A stretch of 64,000 bases of DNA. It comes from Parafilimonas terrae. Its GTDB lineage: Bacteria > Bacteroidota > Bacteroidia > Chitinophagales > Chitinophagaceae. The DNA is taken from the NCBI RefSeq assembly GCF_900115755.1, contig NZ_FOXQ01000003.1, forward strand, positions 1 to 64,000. Direction: 5' to 3'. Of the stretch, positions 8,926 through 17,768 are shown piece after piece. Every line of letters begins with the position of its first letter. Position 1 is the stretch's first letter. The position numbers and the translations under genes are program-made. The notes under the pieces were generated by a model, which was given only the letters and a program-made list of their open reading frames with translations, was not told where the DNA came from and ran no database searches.

Positions 8926-9555
8926 ATGAAACTAAACGCTTTGAGATGGGCACTCTCCGCCCTTATTATTTTTTCAATCCATTTAAAAACTCATGCCCAG
9001 GTAAGTGTTGGCCCTGAAATCGGTTTTACAGCTTCGGGACTTTATAATGACAATGATATTTATGCAGGGCTTAATTATCATGGAGGCGTAACAGCACATT
9101 TTCAGCTTACAAATTTTCTGGCAATAAGGCCTTCGCTGTTATTTAAAGCCGGTGATATGGAAATAGCCGATGATTACTATGATGAAAAGTATTCGCTTAA
9201 CCGCATTTCATTACCTGTTCCCATTATGTACTCACACATATTTGGCAATAACAGTACCTTGTTTGCAGGCGCCGGGCCTAACCTCATGTATAATATTTCC
9301 GGTAAATATTCCTCTGCTGGTTACACCAGTAAAATTGAATTTGGAAGCGATACGGCAGGGCAGATAAAACGCTTTGATATTGGCCTCCAGTTAAAAGGCG
9401 GTTACCAGTTTGCCAATGGTATTTCATTGAGCACTTTCTTTAACCTCGGTCTTTCCAATCTTTCCAATGACTCTTATTATAAACTGAAAAGCATGGATGC
9501 TTTCGGTTTTTCAATCGGCTGGATGTTTGGCAGCAATTCAAGTGATTATTATTAG
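8926..9555 (+). CDS. PorT-like outer-membrane beta-barrel protein
   Basis: The 209-residue protein has a signal peptide (ALIIFSIHLKTHA|QVSVGPE) and a mature part typical of the outer-membrane beta-barrel family annotated PorT-like in Bacteroidota. Examples are VGPEIGFTASGL, TNFLAIRPSLLFKAGDM, LNRISLPVPIMY, NSTLFAGAGPNLMY and FDIGLQLKGGYQFANGISL. The turn between strands is usually small in this group, giving eight strands. It should sit in the outer membrane. No secretion-system genes are near, so a PorT role in type IX secretion is not implied. Confidence 0.75.
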   Translation: MKLNALRWALSALIIFSIHLKTHAQVSVGPEIGFTASGLYNDNDIYAGLNYHGGVTAHFQLTNFLAIRPSLLFKAGDMEIADDYYDEKYSLNRISLPVPIMYSHIFGNNSTLFAGAGPNLMYNISGKYSSAGYTSKIEFGSDTAGQIKRFDIGLQLKGGYQFANGISLSTFFNLGLSNLSNDSYYKLKSMDAFGFSIGWMFGSNSSDYY

Positions 9556-9568
9556 TTTTTTAATTTAT

Positions 9569-9606
9569 ATAACAAGCCGGCTCATTACACCTGGCCGGCT
9601 TGTTAT
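9569..9606. terminator. Hairpin between convergent genes
   Basis: A 13-base-pair stem, ATAACAAGCCGGC with its complement at 9594-9606, encloses a 12-base loop. It lies between the stop at 9555 and the stop of the convergent channel gene at 9653. There is no strong U-tract after it, so termination is inferred from placement and stem strength. Confidence 0.6.
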
Positions 9607-9652
9607 CGTTTTGACCGATTACTATATGGTCAAAGTTTTTGTGCCTGTTATA

Positions 9653-10963
9653 CTATCCTGGGTAAGCAAATAATTCAGGTTTAAAAGAAAGTTTTAAACC
9701 CCTTATATCATCTGAAGCAGGCGCTTCAAACACTTCAAGATGAAAGTATTTTATAGCGGATAATAAATGATCAAAAATATCAGCCATAATATCTTCATAC
9801 ACTGCCCAACGCGTATCTGTGGTAAACATATACAATTCAATCGGCAACCCATATTCGCTCGGCGATAATTGACGAACAAGTAAAGTCATATCTTTTCTTA
9901 TGCGCGGATGTTGTTGTACATATTTATTAATGTATTGCCTGAACAAACCTATGTTTGTCATGTTACGCCCGTTTACCGGCATTGTTCTGTCAGGAAAATG
10001 TTTTTCATTATAAAGGTCTATTTCTGCCTGTCGCTCTTCAATGTAAGCTGACAATAACTGTATTTTTTTCAGCTCTGTTATCTCTTCTTTAGAAACATAA
10101 TGAATGGAAGAGATTTTTATGTTGATGGCACGCTTTATTCTTCTGCCACCGGCATTTTGCATGCCCCGCCAATTTTTAAAAGAATCGGTAATAAGATAAT
10201 AGGTTGGAATAGTTGTAATTGTTTTATCCCAGTTCTGCACTTTCACGGTGTTAAGATTTATTTCAATCACATCTCCATCGGCGCCGCATTTCGGCATTTC
10301 AATCCAGTCTCCTACCCTAACCATATCGTTTGTTGAAACCTGTATGCTGGCCACAAAACCAAGAATAGTGTCTTTAAATATAAGCATTAAAATAGCAGAC
10401 GCTGCGCCCATTGCGGTTAAAAATGCCCAGGGAGATTGGCCGGTGAATGTGGAAAAGATTAAAACGCCGGCTATGAAAAACATAAAGATATTTACTACCT
10501 GTAAATAGCTGTCAAGCGGTTTTCCTTCAAAACTTTTTTTGGTTTGTAAATGATCTCTGAATGAACGGAGAATTGACCGTATCACCATTACCCAGGCTAT
10601 CACCAGCAAAACATTGATTAATTTTTTTGCAGGATTTATCCAGCCGGGAAAACCTGTTAATATAACCGGCACTAACTGAATAGAAATATATAAAGGAATT
10701 AACCTGGCAATGTTGTTTAAGGTGCGGTTATGCACCAGGTAGTCATCAAATTTGGAGGCAGTTTTCATAGCAGCCCGGCCCACAAAATTTACCAGCACTT
10801 TTCTTATAATGACTTGCACGAGCAATAATAAAATCCCAAAAATTAACGCCAGGAACAAGAGATTAATTAAGTGCGCTGAAGTTTCTGAAAGCCCCCAATT
10901 CCGCAACATTGCATATGTCCATTCATACAAAAAAAATTTCGTCTTTCCCGATATTGTCTCCAT
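9653..10963 (-). CDS. MscS-family mechanosensitive channel (YbdG-like)
   Basis: The 436-residue protein has four or five N-terminal membrane helices, then the pore helix and the MscS beta domain (GFVASIQVSTNDMVRVGDWI, CGADGDVIEINLNTVKVQNW, TTIPTYYLITDSFKNW). The long C-terminal domain, with RRIKRAINIKISSI and a tail reaching LELYMF-type strands, matches the larger YbdG/MscM-like members rather than small MscS. It should open under membrane tension and release osmolytes. A second, short MscS gene lies at 26411. Its promoter probably overlaps the divergent region at 11013-11020. Confidence 0.85.
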   Translation of the reverse strand: METISGKTKFFLYEWTYAMLRNWGLSETSAHLINLLFLALIFGILLLLVQVIIRKVLVNFVGRAAMKTASKFDDYLVHNRTLNNIARLIPLYISIQLVPVILTGFPGWINPAKKLINVLLVIAWVMVIRSILRSFRDHLQTKKSFEGKPLDSYLQVVNIFMFFIAGVLIFSTFTGQSPWAFLTAMGAASAILMLIFKDTILGFVASIQVSTNDMVRVGDWIEMPKCGADGDVIEINLNTVKVQNWDKTITTIPTYYLITDSFKNWRGMQNAGGRRIKRAINIKISSIHYVSKEEITELKKIQLLSAYIEERQAEIDLYNEKHFPDRTMPVNGRNMTNIGLFRQYINKYVQQHPRIRKDMTLLVRQLSPSEYGLPIELYMFTTDTRWAVYEDIMADIFDHLLSAIKYFHLEVFEAPASDDIRGLKLSFKPELFAYPG

Positions 10964-11012
10964 AATAAAAAACGAGTCGTTTGGATGCAGCTTTACATCA
11001 ATGATAAAAGCG

Positions 11013-11020
11013 CAAATTTA
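11013..11020 (-). promoter_or_regulatory. Putative -7 promoter box for the MscS-like gene
   Basis: Read on the minus strand this is TAAATTTG, a full match to the Bacteroidota TAnnTTTG box, 50 bases upstream of the start at 10963. No convincing -33 TTG was found at the expected spacing. Confidence 0.45.
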
Positions 11021-11117
11021 CAAAAGATATACAGGAACGCTGTTATACACACCCCGGGGTCTTCTCAAACTTATTCAACTATTATGTAAGCTGATCTTAC
11101 AATATATTTACGCGGAC

Positions 11118-12254
11118 ATGAAAACAATACAGATGTTCAGCTACAGAATGTTTTATTTACTTGCTTCTTTATGCTGTATATTAAGTACAAATGCGCAGGC
11201 GCCCGTTAAAATCGGTGTTTTATCAAAGGGCAGCAACAATGCCATTACAGATGTTGCAGGCGTTTTGGTTGGCCAGAAAACATTAATAAAAGGTGATAGT
11301 ATTAGAACCGGTGTTACCGTTATAATGCCGCATGCCGGCAACATTTTTCAGCATAAAGTGCCTGCAGCTATTTACACAGGCAACGGTTTCGGCAAGCTTG
11401 CAGGCACCACACAAGTGAAAGAATTAGGCAATATTGAAAGCCCAATTATTCTTACTAACACGTTAAGTGTTGCCAACGCCATTAACGCCGGCATCACATA
11501 CACTTTATCGCAAAAAGGCAATGAAGATATAGCCAGTGTAAACATTGTTGCAGGTGAAACCAATGATGGATATCTAAATGATATACGCGGCAGACATGTA
11601 AGTGAACAGGATGTTTCAGAGGCTATAAACAATGCAAAAACCGGTAAGGTAGAGCAGGGTAATGTTGGTGCCGGCACCGGTACGGTTTGCTTTGGGTTTA
11701 AAGGCGGTATTGGCACTTCATCAAGGGTGTTGCCAAAAGCTTCAGGCGGTTATACAGTAGGTGTGCTGGTGCAAACAAATTTCGGTGGTGTATTGCAGAT
11801 AGCCGGTGTGCCGGTAGGAGAAGAATTGGGCAAATACTTCTTAAGCGACCAGCTCAACGATCCCGCCGATGGCAGTTGTATGGTTGTGGTGGCAACCGAT
11901 GCGCCGTTAGATGCCCGCAACCTGGAACGCCTGGCCAAACGCGCTTTCATGGGCCTGGCAAAAACAGGCGGCATTGCCAGTAATGGCAGCGGCGATTATG
12001 TAATTGCTTTTTCTGCCGATACAAGTATCCGCATTCCTCACCAGTCTGCGCAAAAATTATATACAACATCCACCGTTTTTAATGATGATATGTCGCCATT
12101 GTTTATGGCTGCTATTGAAGCCACAGAAGAAGCTGTTATCAATTCTTTATTTGCCGCCAAAACCATGAAAGGCCGTAACGGGCATATTGTTGAAGAACTG
12201 CCGAAAGACAAAGTAATTTCTATTTTAAAAAAATACAACAGGTACCAGCCATGA
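11118..12254 (+). CDS. P1-family (DmpA-type, S58) peptidase
   Basis: With the ATG at 11118 the product is 378 residues and has a signal peptide (FYLLASLCCILSTNA|QAPVK); the open frame upstream of it overlaps the divergent channel gene and is not coding. Family S58 features are visible: ITDVAGVLVGQKTLIKGD near the mature N-terminus, GAGTGTVCFGFKGGIGTSSR, and the autoprocessing/nucleophile site ASNGSGDYVIAFS with Ser291. These N-terminal nucleophile enzymes cleave themselves before the Ser and act as aminopeptidases or on beta-amino acids. The stop overlaps the next start (ATGA), so the two genes are translationally coupled. Confidence 0.85.
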   Translation: MKTIQMFSYRMFYLLASLCCILSTNAQAPVKIGVLSKGSNNAITDVAGVLVGQKTLIKGDSIRTGVTVIMPHAGNIFQHKVPAAIYTGNGFGKLAGTTQVKELGNIESPIILTNTLSVANAINAGITYTLSQKGNEDIASVNIVAGETNDGYLNDIRGRHVSEQDVSEAINNAKTGKVEQGNVGAGTGTVCFGFKGGIGTSSRVLPKASGGYTVGVLVQTNFGGVLQIAGVPVGEELGKYFLSDQLNDPADGSCMVVVATDAPLDARNLERLAKRAFMGLAKTGGIASNGSGDYVIAFSADTSIRIPHQSAQKLYTTSTVFNDDMSPLFMAAIEATEEAVINSLFAAKTMKGRNGHIVEELPKDKVISILKKYNRYQP

Positions 12255-13099
12255 AATGGGTATTTATAAACGATGATTTCTTTGAAGAAGACAAAGCCGC
12301 TATACAAATAAGTGACCTGAGTTTGCAAAGAGGTTATGGTGTGTTTGATTTTTTCAGAACAGTTAATAACAAGCCACTATTTATAGAAGATTACCTTAAC
12401 AGGTTTTATCAGTCTGCAAAAGCAATATTCATTACTGTTCCGCTTGAAAGGGAGCAATTAAAAGAAGTTGTTTTTAAACTTACAGAAAAAAATAACCTGC
12501 CCGAAAGCGGTATCCGTATCACTGCAACCGGTGGTTATTCTCCGGACGGCTATATGCCTGTTGAAGGCAATATCATCATCCAGCAGCAGCCTTTAAAGCT
12601 GCCGCCAAAAGAGAAATATGAAAATGGCATGAAGATCATTACCCATGAATATGTGCGTGATCTTCCTGCAGTAAAATCTATCAATTATTTAATGGGCGTA
12701 TGGCTTCAAAAAGAAGTAAAAGAAAAACAGGCAGATGATGTATTGTATTATAAGAATAATGTTATAAGTGAGTTTCCCCGCTCAAACATATTTATCGTAA
12801 ACAATAACGGAGAGCTTTTAACCCCGGCCAGTAATATTCTTGCAGGCATAACACGCAAAAAAGTTCTGGAACTGGCCAAAGACGTTATGCCTGTTACTGC
12901 ACGTGATATCGGCACAAATGAATTAATGAATGCCGTTGAAGTTTTTATGACCAGCACCACCAAACGTTTATTGCCAATTGTTGAAATTGATGGTAAGAAA
13001 ATTGGTGATGGCAAGCCCGGAAAAATTACTGCCCGGTTATATGAATTGTTTTTAAAAATGGAACAAAAAGAAACAGCGCCTGCTGCTGCAGGTGCTTAA
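12251..13099 (+). CDS. Class IV PLP aminotransferase (BCAT / D-Ala transaminase / ADC lyase group)
   Basis: The 282-residue protein has the fold-type IV pattern: LSLQRGYGVFDFFRT near residue 26, the PLP-binding Lys142 in LPAVKSINYL, the phosphate-binding EFPRSNIFIV segment and SNILAGITRKKVLELA. The subgroup holds branched-chain aminotransferases, D-amino-acid transaminases and aminodeoxychorismate lyase, and sequence alone does not separate them. At this length and with YGVFDFFRT it fits the IlvE-like/PabC-like branch. It overlaps the peptidase stop by four bases and converges on the coiled-coil lipoprotein gene with a four-base overlap. Confidence 0.85.
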   Translation: MKWVFINDDFFEEDKAAIQISDLSLQRGYGVFDFFRTVNNKPLFIEDYLNRFYQSAKAIFITVPLEREQLKEVVFKLTEKNNLPESGIRITATGGYSPDGYMPVEGNIIIQQQPLKLPPKEKYENGMKIITHEYVRDLPAVKSINYLMGVWLQKEVKEKQADDVLYYKNNVISEFPRSNIFIVNNNGELLTPASNILAGITRKKVLELAKDVMPVTARDIGTNELMNAVEVFMTSTTKRLLPIVEIDGKKIGDGKPGKITARLYELFLKMEQKETAPAAAGA

Positions 13100-13557
13100 T
13101 TTTTAGAAGCCAATGACCGTTTCATTAATTTATCAAGCTTTTTCTCATTAGATGCAATTTTAGACTTCATCGATTCAATATCTTTTTCCATATCTTTTAC
13201 ATCATTCAAAGCCAGCCTTGCATCCTTTGCATCGCCTACAGCATCTTTTGCAGCCCGCTTTGCACGTTTAGCTTTTTTCTTATCAGCAGCATCTTCGCTT
13301 AAATTGGCCGCAGCCTGTTTATTTGCTTCAGTACTAATTTTTGCATCATTTGCTTTTTTATCAGCAGTAGTTTTAAGCTCTTCCAGTTTGTCTTCCATAT
13401 CGGCAAGGCTTTCCTTTTGCTCTTTAATCGTTTGTGTTAATGCAGTTGCTTTTTCTTTGTCTTTAGGATTTGTAATAGAATCAAGCGGCGACTGCGCATG
13501 GCTGTTAACACATCCAAATAAAACAAGTGCAAACAGCAAAAAGTAAATTTTTTTCAT
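13096..13557 (-). CDS. Coiled-coil lipoprotein, hypothetical
   Basis: The 153-residue product has a signal sequence with a lipobox (ALVLFGC, Cys16), so it is probably lipid-anchored. The mature chain is almost entirely charged helix (KEQKESLADMEDKLEELKT, KKKAKRAKRAAKDAVGDAKD, DVKDMEKDIESMKSKIASN), indicating a long coiled coil. It overlaps the convergent aminotransferase gene by four bases at the 3' ends. Function unknown; similar small lipoproteins are abundant in Bacteroidota. Confidence 0.7.
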   Translation of the reverse strand: MKKIYFLLFALVLFGCVNSHAQSPLDSITNPKDKEKATALTQTIKEQKESLADMEDKLEELKTTADKKANDAKISTEANKQAAANLSEDAADKKKAKRAKRAAKDAVGDAKDARLALNDVKDMEKDIESMKSKIASNEKKLDKLMKRSLASKN

Positions 13558-13706
13558 AGAGTAAACGTTTATAACAAATGTATATGAATGTATGTTATTT
13601 CAATAATCTTTTTATCCGTTGATGATGTAATATAACAGCTCCCTTCTCACACCATTTTATGGCCACCTTAAAAAAGGCAAAAAATGATGTTGTATTTTAG
13701 CAGCGT

Positions 13707-15317
13707 ATGATTCACCACAGTTTGTTGCTTATTATTTCGTTGTTCTTTGCAATGGCTTTATTGTTTGTGCTGAGCCAGCGAATAAAAATATCTTATCCTA
13801 TCTTCCTGGTTATTGGCGGGCTGGGTATATCGTTTATTCCGCAAATACCCAATATAAGCGTAAACCCGGATATAGTGTTTCTCATCTTCCTTCCTCCCCT
13901 GCTGTTCGATGCCGCCTGGCATACATCGTGGAATAATTTCTGGAAATGGAAACGGTCTATCTTTTTGCTCGGGTTTGGACTGGTGTTTTTTACATCAATG
14001 GCGATAGCGCATTTTTCTATTAATATCATTCCCGGTTTTACACTGGCAATGGGATTCCTTCTGGGCGGTATTATTTCCCCGCCTGATGCAGTGGCGGCCG
14101 CTTCCGTATTAAAGGGTGCAAAAATCCCAAAAAGGGGTATTGCCATCCTGGAAGGCGAAAGCCTTGTAAATGATGCAGCATCACTCACCGTATTTTCATT
14201 TGCTTTGGCTGCAATAAAAACAGGCGAGTTTGTGGCACAGGATGCCATAGTAAATTTTCTTGTGCTTTCGGTAATGGGCGTTTTTGTGGGATTGGTGATT
14301 GGCCATCTGTTATATTTCGTTTTAACATCATGGGCAAAGTCTTCCAGCATTACAACGCCTATCACACTAATTGCTCCTTATTTAATGTATATAATTGCTG
14401 AAGAATTTAACTGGTCTGGTGTATTGGCTGTAGTGAGCGGCGGGTTGTTTTTATCCTTCCGTTCAAAAGATTTTCTCAACTATCACACACGTATGCAAAC
14501 AAAAGAAGTGTGGGAAACCATCGACTTCTTATTAAATGGTTTTGTATTTATACTGATTGGCCTGGAGCTGCCCGTAATTATGGAAGGCCTGAAAGGCGAA
14601 TACCAAATTGATGTGGCCATAAAATATGCGCTTATTATCGCTGCTATTGTAATTGCATTAAGAATTATACTGGTATATGTGATAGAATTTACTCCAAGAT
14701 GGCTTAGCGCAACCATCAGGAAAAAAGAAAAAAGCCCGGGGCTGAAGTTTCCTTTTATTATAGGCTGGTCTGGCATGAGAGGCGTTGTTTCGCTGGCTTC
14801 CGCACTGGCCATTCCGCTCACACTGGATGATGGCAGCGCTTTTCCGCACAGGAACCTTATTCTTTTTATAACATTCGTAATTATTCTTGCAACGCTTGTT
14901 TTCCAGGGCCTCACCCTGCCATTCTTCATTAAGCTTTTAAAGGTTGAAGAAATTGATGAATATGTGCCCGATGAAGTGCAAGTAGAAGATATACGGTACC
15001 GCATAGCAAAACAGGTGATAAATTATCTCAATGAACATTACCAGGAAGAAATGAAGCAATACGAATCAATAGCCAGGATAAAGGAACAATTTGAAAGAAA
15101 TATTGAAGCGACAGACAAGGCAAGAGGCGAGGAATTATCAGTAAAAGAATTTGTGGGCTCATCAAGAAAATTATACAAAAACATTATGCTCGATATTATT
15201 GAAGAGCGAAGGCGCCTCCTGCATAAACTTGAAGATGAAAGAATTTATGAAGATTATATTATAAGAGATGTGGAAGACAATCTTGATTTAGAAGAAGCAC
15301 GCCTTAAAAAGCAGTAA
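13707..15317 (+). CDS. Na+/H+ antiporter, CPA1 (NhaP-like) family
   Basis: The 536-residue protein has about 12 membrane helices in the first 400 residues and a cytoplasmic tail. CPA1 signatures are present: FLIFLPPLLFDAAWHTSW in helix 3, GIISPPDAVAAASVLK, the ion-binding GESLVNDAASLTVF (Asn-Asp pair), and GMRGVVSLASALAIPLTL near helix 11. The C-terminal 130 residues are charged and helical and may regulate activity by pH. It should exchange Na+ (or K+) for H+ across the inner membrane. It is a single-gene unit with a weak hairpin after the stop (near 15331-15352). Confidence 0.9.
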   Translation: MIHHSLLLIISLFFAMALLFVLSQRIKISYPIFLVIGGLGISFIPQIPNISVNPDIVFLIFLPPLLFDAAWHTSWNNFWKWKRSIFLLGFGLVFFTSMAIAHFSINIIPGFTLAMGFLLGGIISPPDAVAAASVLKGAKIPKRGIAILEGESLVNDAASLTVFSFALAAIKTGEFVAQDAIVNFLVLSVMGVFVGLVIGHLLYFVLTSWAKSSSITTPITLIAPYLMYIIAEEFNWSGVLAVVSGGLFLSFRSKDFLNYHTRMQTKEVWETIDFLLNGFVFILIGLELPVIMEGLKGEYQIDVAIKYALIIAAIVIALRIILVYVIEFTPRWLSATIRKKEKSPGLKFPFIIGWSGMRGVVSLASALAIPLTLDDGSAFPHRNLILFITFVIILATLVFQGLTLPFFIKLLKVEEIDEYVPDEVQVEDIRYRIAKQVINYLNEHYQEEMKQYESIARIKEQFERNIEATDKARGEELSVKEFVGSSRKLYKNIMLDIIEERRRLLHKLEDERIYEDYIIRDVEDNLDLEEARLKKQ

Positions 15318-15382
15318 CAGAACAGCCAGCCGGTACAGTAATTTTACCGGTTAAAAGAACAGTTTTTAGATTAATTGCTAAT

Positions 15383-15850
15383 TTATTTCTTCAAACTTTT
15401 AGTAACAACTTCAGGCAAAAAGAGGGAAGCATCCCCGTGGTGCTTTATAATATCCCGAACAATAGTTGAAGCCACATGCGTATAAATTGGTGCGCCGGTA
15501 AGAAAAATGGTTTCGATGCTTTTATCCAATGTGCGGTTGGCATCGGCAATAGCTTTTTCATATTCAAAATCGCTCACATAGCGAATGCCGCGAAGAATGA
15601 ATTTTGCACCTATTTCATTACAAAAATTAATAGTAAGGCCTTCATAAATGGCAGCTTCAATGCCGGGCTCATCTTTAAAAATTTCATTGAACCATTCCAG
15701 TCTTTGTTCGGCAGAAAACATAGGAGATTTGGATGCATTTTTGCCAATGCCAATCACTATTTTTTTAAACAAAGGTTTTGCACGAACGATAATATCAATA
15801 TGGCCTAAAGTAACCGGATCAAACGTACCTGGAAATAAGCAAATACTCAT
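15383..15850 (-). CDS. coaD: Phosphopantetheine adenylyltransferase
   Basis: The 155-residue CoaD catalyses the penultimate step of coenzyme A synthesis, transferring AMP to 4'-phosphopantetheine. The nucleotidyltransferase motif FPGTFDPVTLGHIDII (T/H-x-G-H) is at the N-terminus, with GIRYVSDFEYEKAIADANR in the middle and the ISSTIVRDI-type motif (here ASTIVRDIIKHHGD) near the C-terminus. Length is normal for the family. It is the last gene of a minus-strand run after pyrR and pyrB, 54 bases after pyrB, so co-transcription is plausible though the roles differ. Confidence 0.95.
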   Translation of the reverse strand: MSICLFPGTFDPVTLGHIDIIVRAKPLFKKIVIGIGKNASKSPMFSAEQRLEWFNEIFKDEPGIEAAIYEGLTINFCNEIGAKFILRGIRYVSDFEYEKAIADANRTLDKSIETIFLTGAPIYTHVASTIVRDIIKHHGDASLFLPEVVTKSLKK

Positions 15851-15904
15851 AGCATGCTCCTTGTAATTCCCGAAAAATTATTCCGGGAATTATTATTTAT
15901 GTTA

Positions 15905-16837
15905 TTAAGAATTCGCGCTTTGCGGGCTTAGCAAATATAAAACCGCCATGCGCACCGCCACACCATTTTCCACCTGGTTTAAAATAATAGAGTAAGGCCC
16001 GTCGGCAACATCACTGTCCAATTCAACACCGCGGTTTATGGGGCCGGGGTGCATGATCACAATATCTTTATCAATACTGTCGAGCAAACTTCTTTTTATG
16101 CCATAAGCAAGATTGTATTCCCTCAGCGAGGAAAACAATGGCTGATTTTGCCTTTCCAGTTGAATGCGCAACACATTTGCCACATCACACCACTGCAACG
16201 CTTCTTTTACATTGTAAGTAACATTTACATTAAATGCTTCCTGCAAATATTTTGGGATAAGCGTTGGCGGCCCTGCAATTGTAATTTCAGCGCCCATTTT
16301 TGTAAGTAAATAAATATTGCTGAGCGCTACGCGGCTATGCATAATGTCGCCGATGATAGCAACTTTTAATCCTTCCAGCCTGCCTGTTTTTTCCTGCATG
16401 GAATAAGCATCAAGCAGGGCCTGCGTTGGATGTTCATTAATGCCATCGCCTGCATTTACAATGGCTGCAGGAATGTGCTGTGCAAGAAAATGAGGCGCAC
16501 CTGTGGCGCTGTGGCGCATTACCACCATATCCACTTTCATGCTGAGGATATTATTAACGGTATCAAGCAGCGTCTCTCCTTTTGCTGCAGACGATGTGCC
16601 GGCGGCAAAATTTAAAACATCGGCGCTTAAACGCCTCTCCGCAAGCTCAAAAGAAAATCTTGTGCGTGTAGAATTTTCGTAGAAAAGATTTACGATTGTA
16701 ACATCGCGCAGCGAAGGCACTTTTTTTACAGGTCTTTGTAAAACTTCTTTAAACTGGCTTGCGGTGGAAAGAATTAACTGGATATCTTCTCTGGAGAGAT
16801 CTTTAATGCCGAGCAGGTTTTTTGATGACAGCTTCAT
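15905..16837 (-). CDS. pyrB: Aspartate carbamoyltransferase catalytic subunit
   Basis: The 310-residue catalytic chain of ATCase forms carbamoyl-aspartate in pyrimidine synthesis. The carbamoyl-phosphate motif STRTRFSFELAE is near residue 55, VVMRHSATGAPHFLAQHIPA follows, and the HPTQALLDAYSMQEK and MHPGPINRGVELDSDVAD motifs are intact. No pyrI-like regulatory gene is adjacent. It lies about 200 bases downstream of pyrR, with repeats in the gap, so read-through or a separate promoter are both possible. Confidence 0.96.
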   Translation of the reverse strand: MKLSSKNLLGIKDLSREDIQLILSTASQFKEVLQRPVKKVPSLRDVTIVNLFYENSTRTRFSFELAERRLSADVLNFAAGTSSAAKGETLLDTVNNILSMKVDMVVMRHSATGAPHFLAQHIPAAIVNAGDGINEHPTQALLDAYSMQEKTGRLEGLKVAIIGDIMHSRVALSNIYLLTKMGAEITIAGPPTLIPKYLQEAFNVNVTYNVKEALQWCDVANVLRIQLERQNQPLFSSLREYNLAYGIKRSLLDSIDKDIVIMHPGPINRGVELDSDVADGPYSIILNQVENGVAVRMAVLYLLSPQSANS

Positions 16838-16993
16838 TAAAAAGCGAAGATATAATTTAGTTTGTAGTTTATAGTTTTCAGTTTATAGTTTTTATAAACA
16901 CATCTTCCAAATTGTAATCAATGTTGGTGATTAATGGAATCTTTAAACTTTATACATTCAACTTTAAACAAAAAGAACAACAACTCGTAAACC

Positions 16994-17024
16994 CGTGAAC
17001 TTTTAAACTCGTGAACTTTTAAAC
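16994..17024. repeat. Tandem 15-mer repeat in the pyrR-pyrB gap
   Basis: CGTGAACTTTTAAAC occurs twice, at 16994-17008 and 17010-17024. Nearby the phrase GTTTATAGTTTT/CAGTTTATAGTTTT also repeats (16864-16893). Similar GTGAAC-type phrases occur at 31264-31290. These look like short, low-complexity intergenic repeats rather than a gene. Confidence 0.7.
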
Positions 17025-17035
17025 ATTAAACCTTA

Positions 17036-17557
17036 TCATTCTAATATCACTTCATCGCCGCCATGATTTTCCTGCCAGCGCACATATACTTTTTGGGAAG
17101 GAAAGGTATCGATGGCGCGGCCAACATAATCTGCCTGTATAGGCAATTCGCGGCTAAAGCGCCGGTCTATCAAAACACATAATTCCACTTTTTGCGGGCG
17201 CCCAAAATCAATAAGCGCATCCAAAGCTGAGCGAATGGTGCGGCCTGTCCATAAAACATCATCAATAATCACGATATTTTTTCCTGCAGTGCTAAAAGGT
17301 ATTTTCGTTGCATTGGCAAGCTTTAACTCTTCGCGAATATCATCCCGGTAAAAAGTAATATCAAGCCTTCCATATAATATTTTATCAGAAGGAATTAAAT
17401 TTTTCAATTCATCAACAATCCTGTCGCTTAAAAAAATACCCCTTGGCTGAATGCCGATAAGCACTGTATTTTCAAGATTAAGATGATTTTCTAAAATTTG
17501 ATGTGCCAATCTTTTTACCGTTAACTTAATCTGGTTTTTTGTGAGAATAGATTTCAA
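17036..17557 (-). CDS. pyrR: PyrR: pyr operon regulator / uracil phosphoribosyltransferase
   Basis: The 173-residue PRTase-fold protein has the PRPP loop NIVIIDDVLWTGRTIRSALD, the LIGIQPRGIFLSDRI segment and the family-specific ending ELCVLIDRRFSRELPIQADY with VYVRWQE. PyrR converts uracil and PRPP to UMP and in Gram-positives binds pyr mRNA to control attenuation. Whether it binds RNA here cannot be read from the sequence. The start is a TTG; no in-frame ATG lies close and the homologous ILT.NQI..TVKRLAHQIL begins right after it. It is the first gene of the run towards pyrB and coaD. Confidence 0.92.
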   Translation of the reverse strand: MKSILTKNQIKLTVKRLAHQILENHLNLENTVLIGIQPRGIFLSDRIVDELKNLIPSDKILYGRLDITFYRDDIREELKLANATKIPFSTAGKNIVIIDDVLWTGRTIRSALDALIDFGRPQKVELCVLIDRRFSRELPIQADYVGRAIDTFPSQKVYVRWQENHGGDEVILE

Positions 17558-17720
17558 AGCGTGGATTTTTTTGGTTTTGAATAAAGATAAAGATTAATTC
17601 TATTGGCTAATAAAGAGCAGTAAGATTATTACAGCCGGTGCGATACATAAAGTACCAAGCTTGTTTCAAACGCCAACCTGCGCATACCGGCAAAAAATTT
17701 TTACGCATTTCTATTCATTA

Positions 17721-17750
17721 AAAAAGCCCCTCATTACTGAAGGGCTTTTT
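17721..17750 (-). terminator. Intrinsic terminator of the TonB/PstS/TPR operon
   Basis: The arms AAAAAGCCC (17721-17729) and GGGCTTTTT (17742-17750) with a 12-base spacer form a G+C-rich stem; read on the minus strand, a T-run follows. It lies just after the stop of the TPR gene at 17769. Confidence 0.85.
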
Positions 17751-17768
17751 AAAAAATAATCCAACAAT

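Noticed and set aside
10752-11117. N-terminal extension of the P1 peptidase frame
   Set aside because: It overlaps the divergent channel gene and would hide the signal peptide that begins at 11118.
16780-16805. A CTCCAGAGAAG phrase in the pyrB message resembling a PyrR-binding RNA loop
   Set aside because: It matches only about 10 of 14 consensus positions, lies inside the pyrB coding region around codons 7-14 and lacks the surrounding stem and terminator expected of a pyr attenuator.
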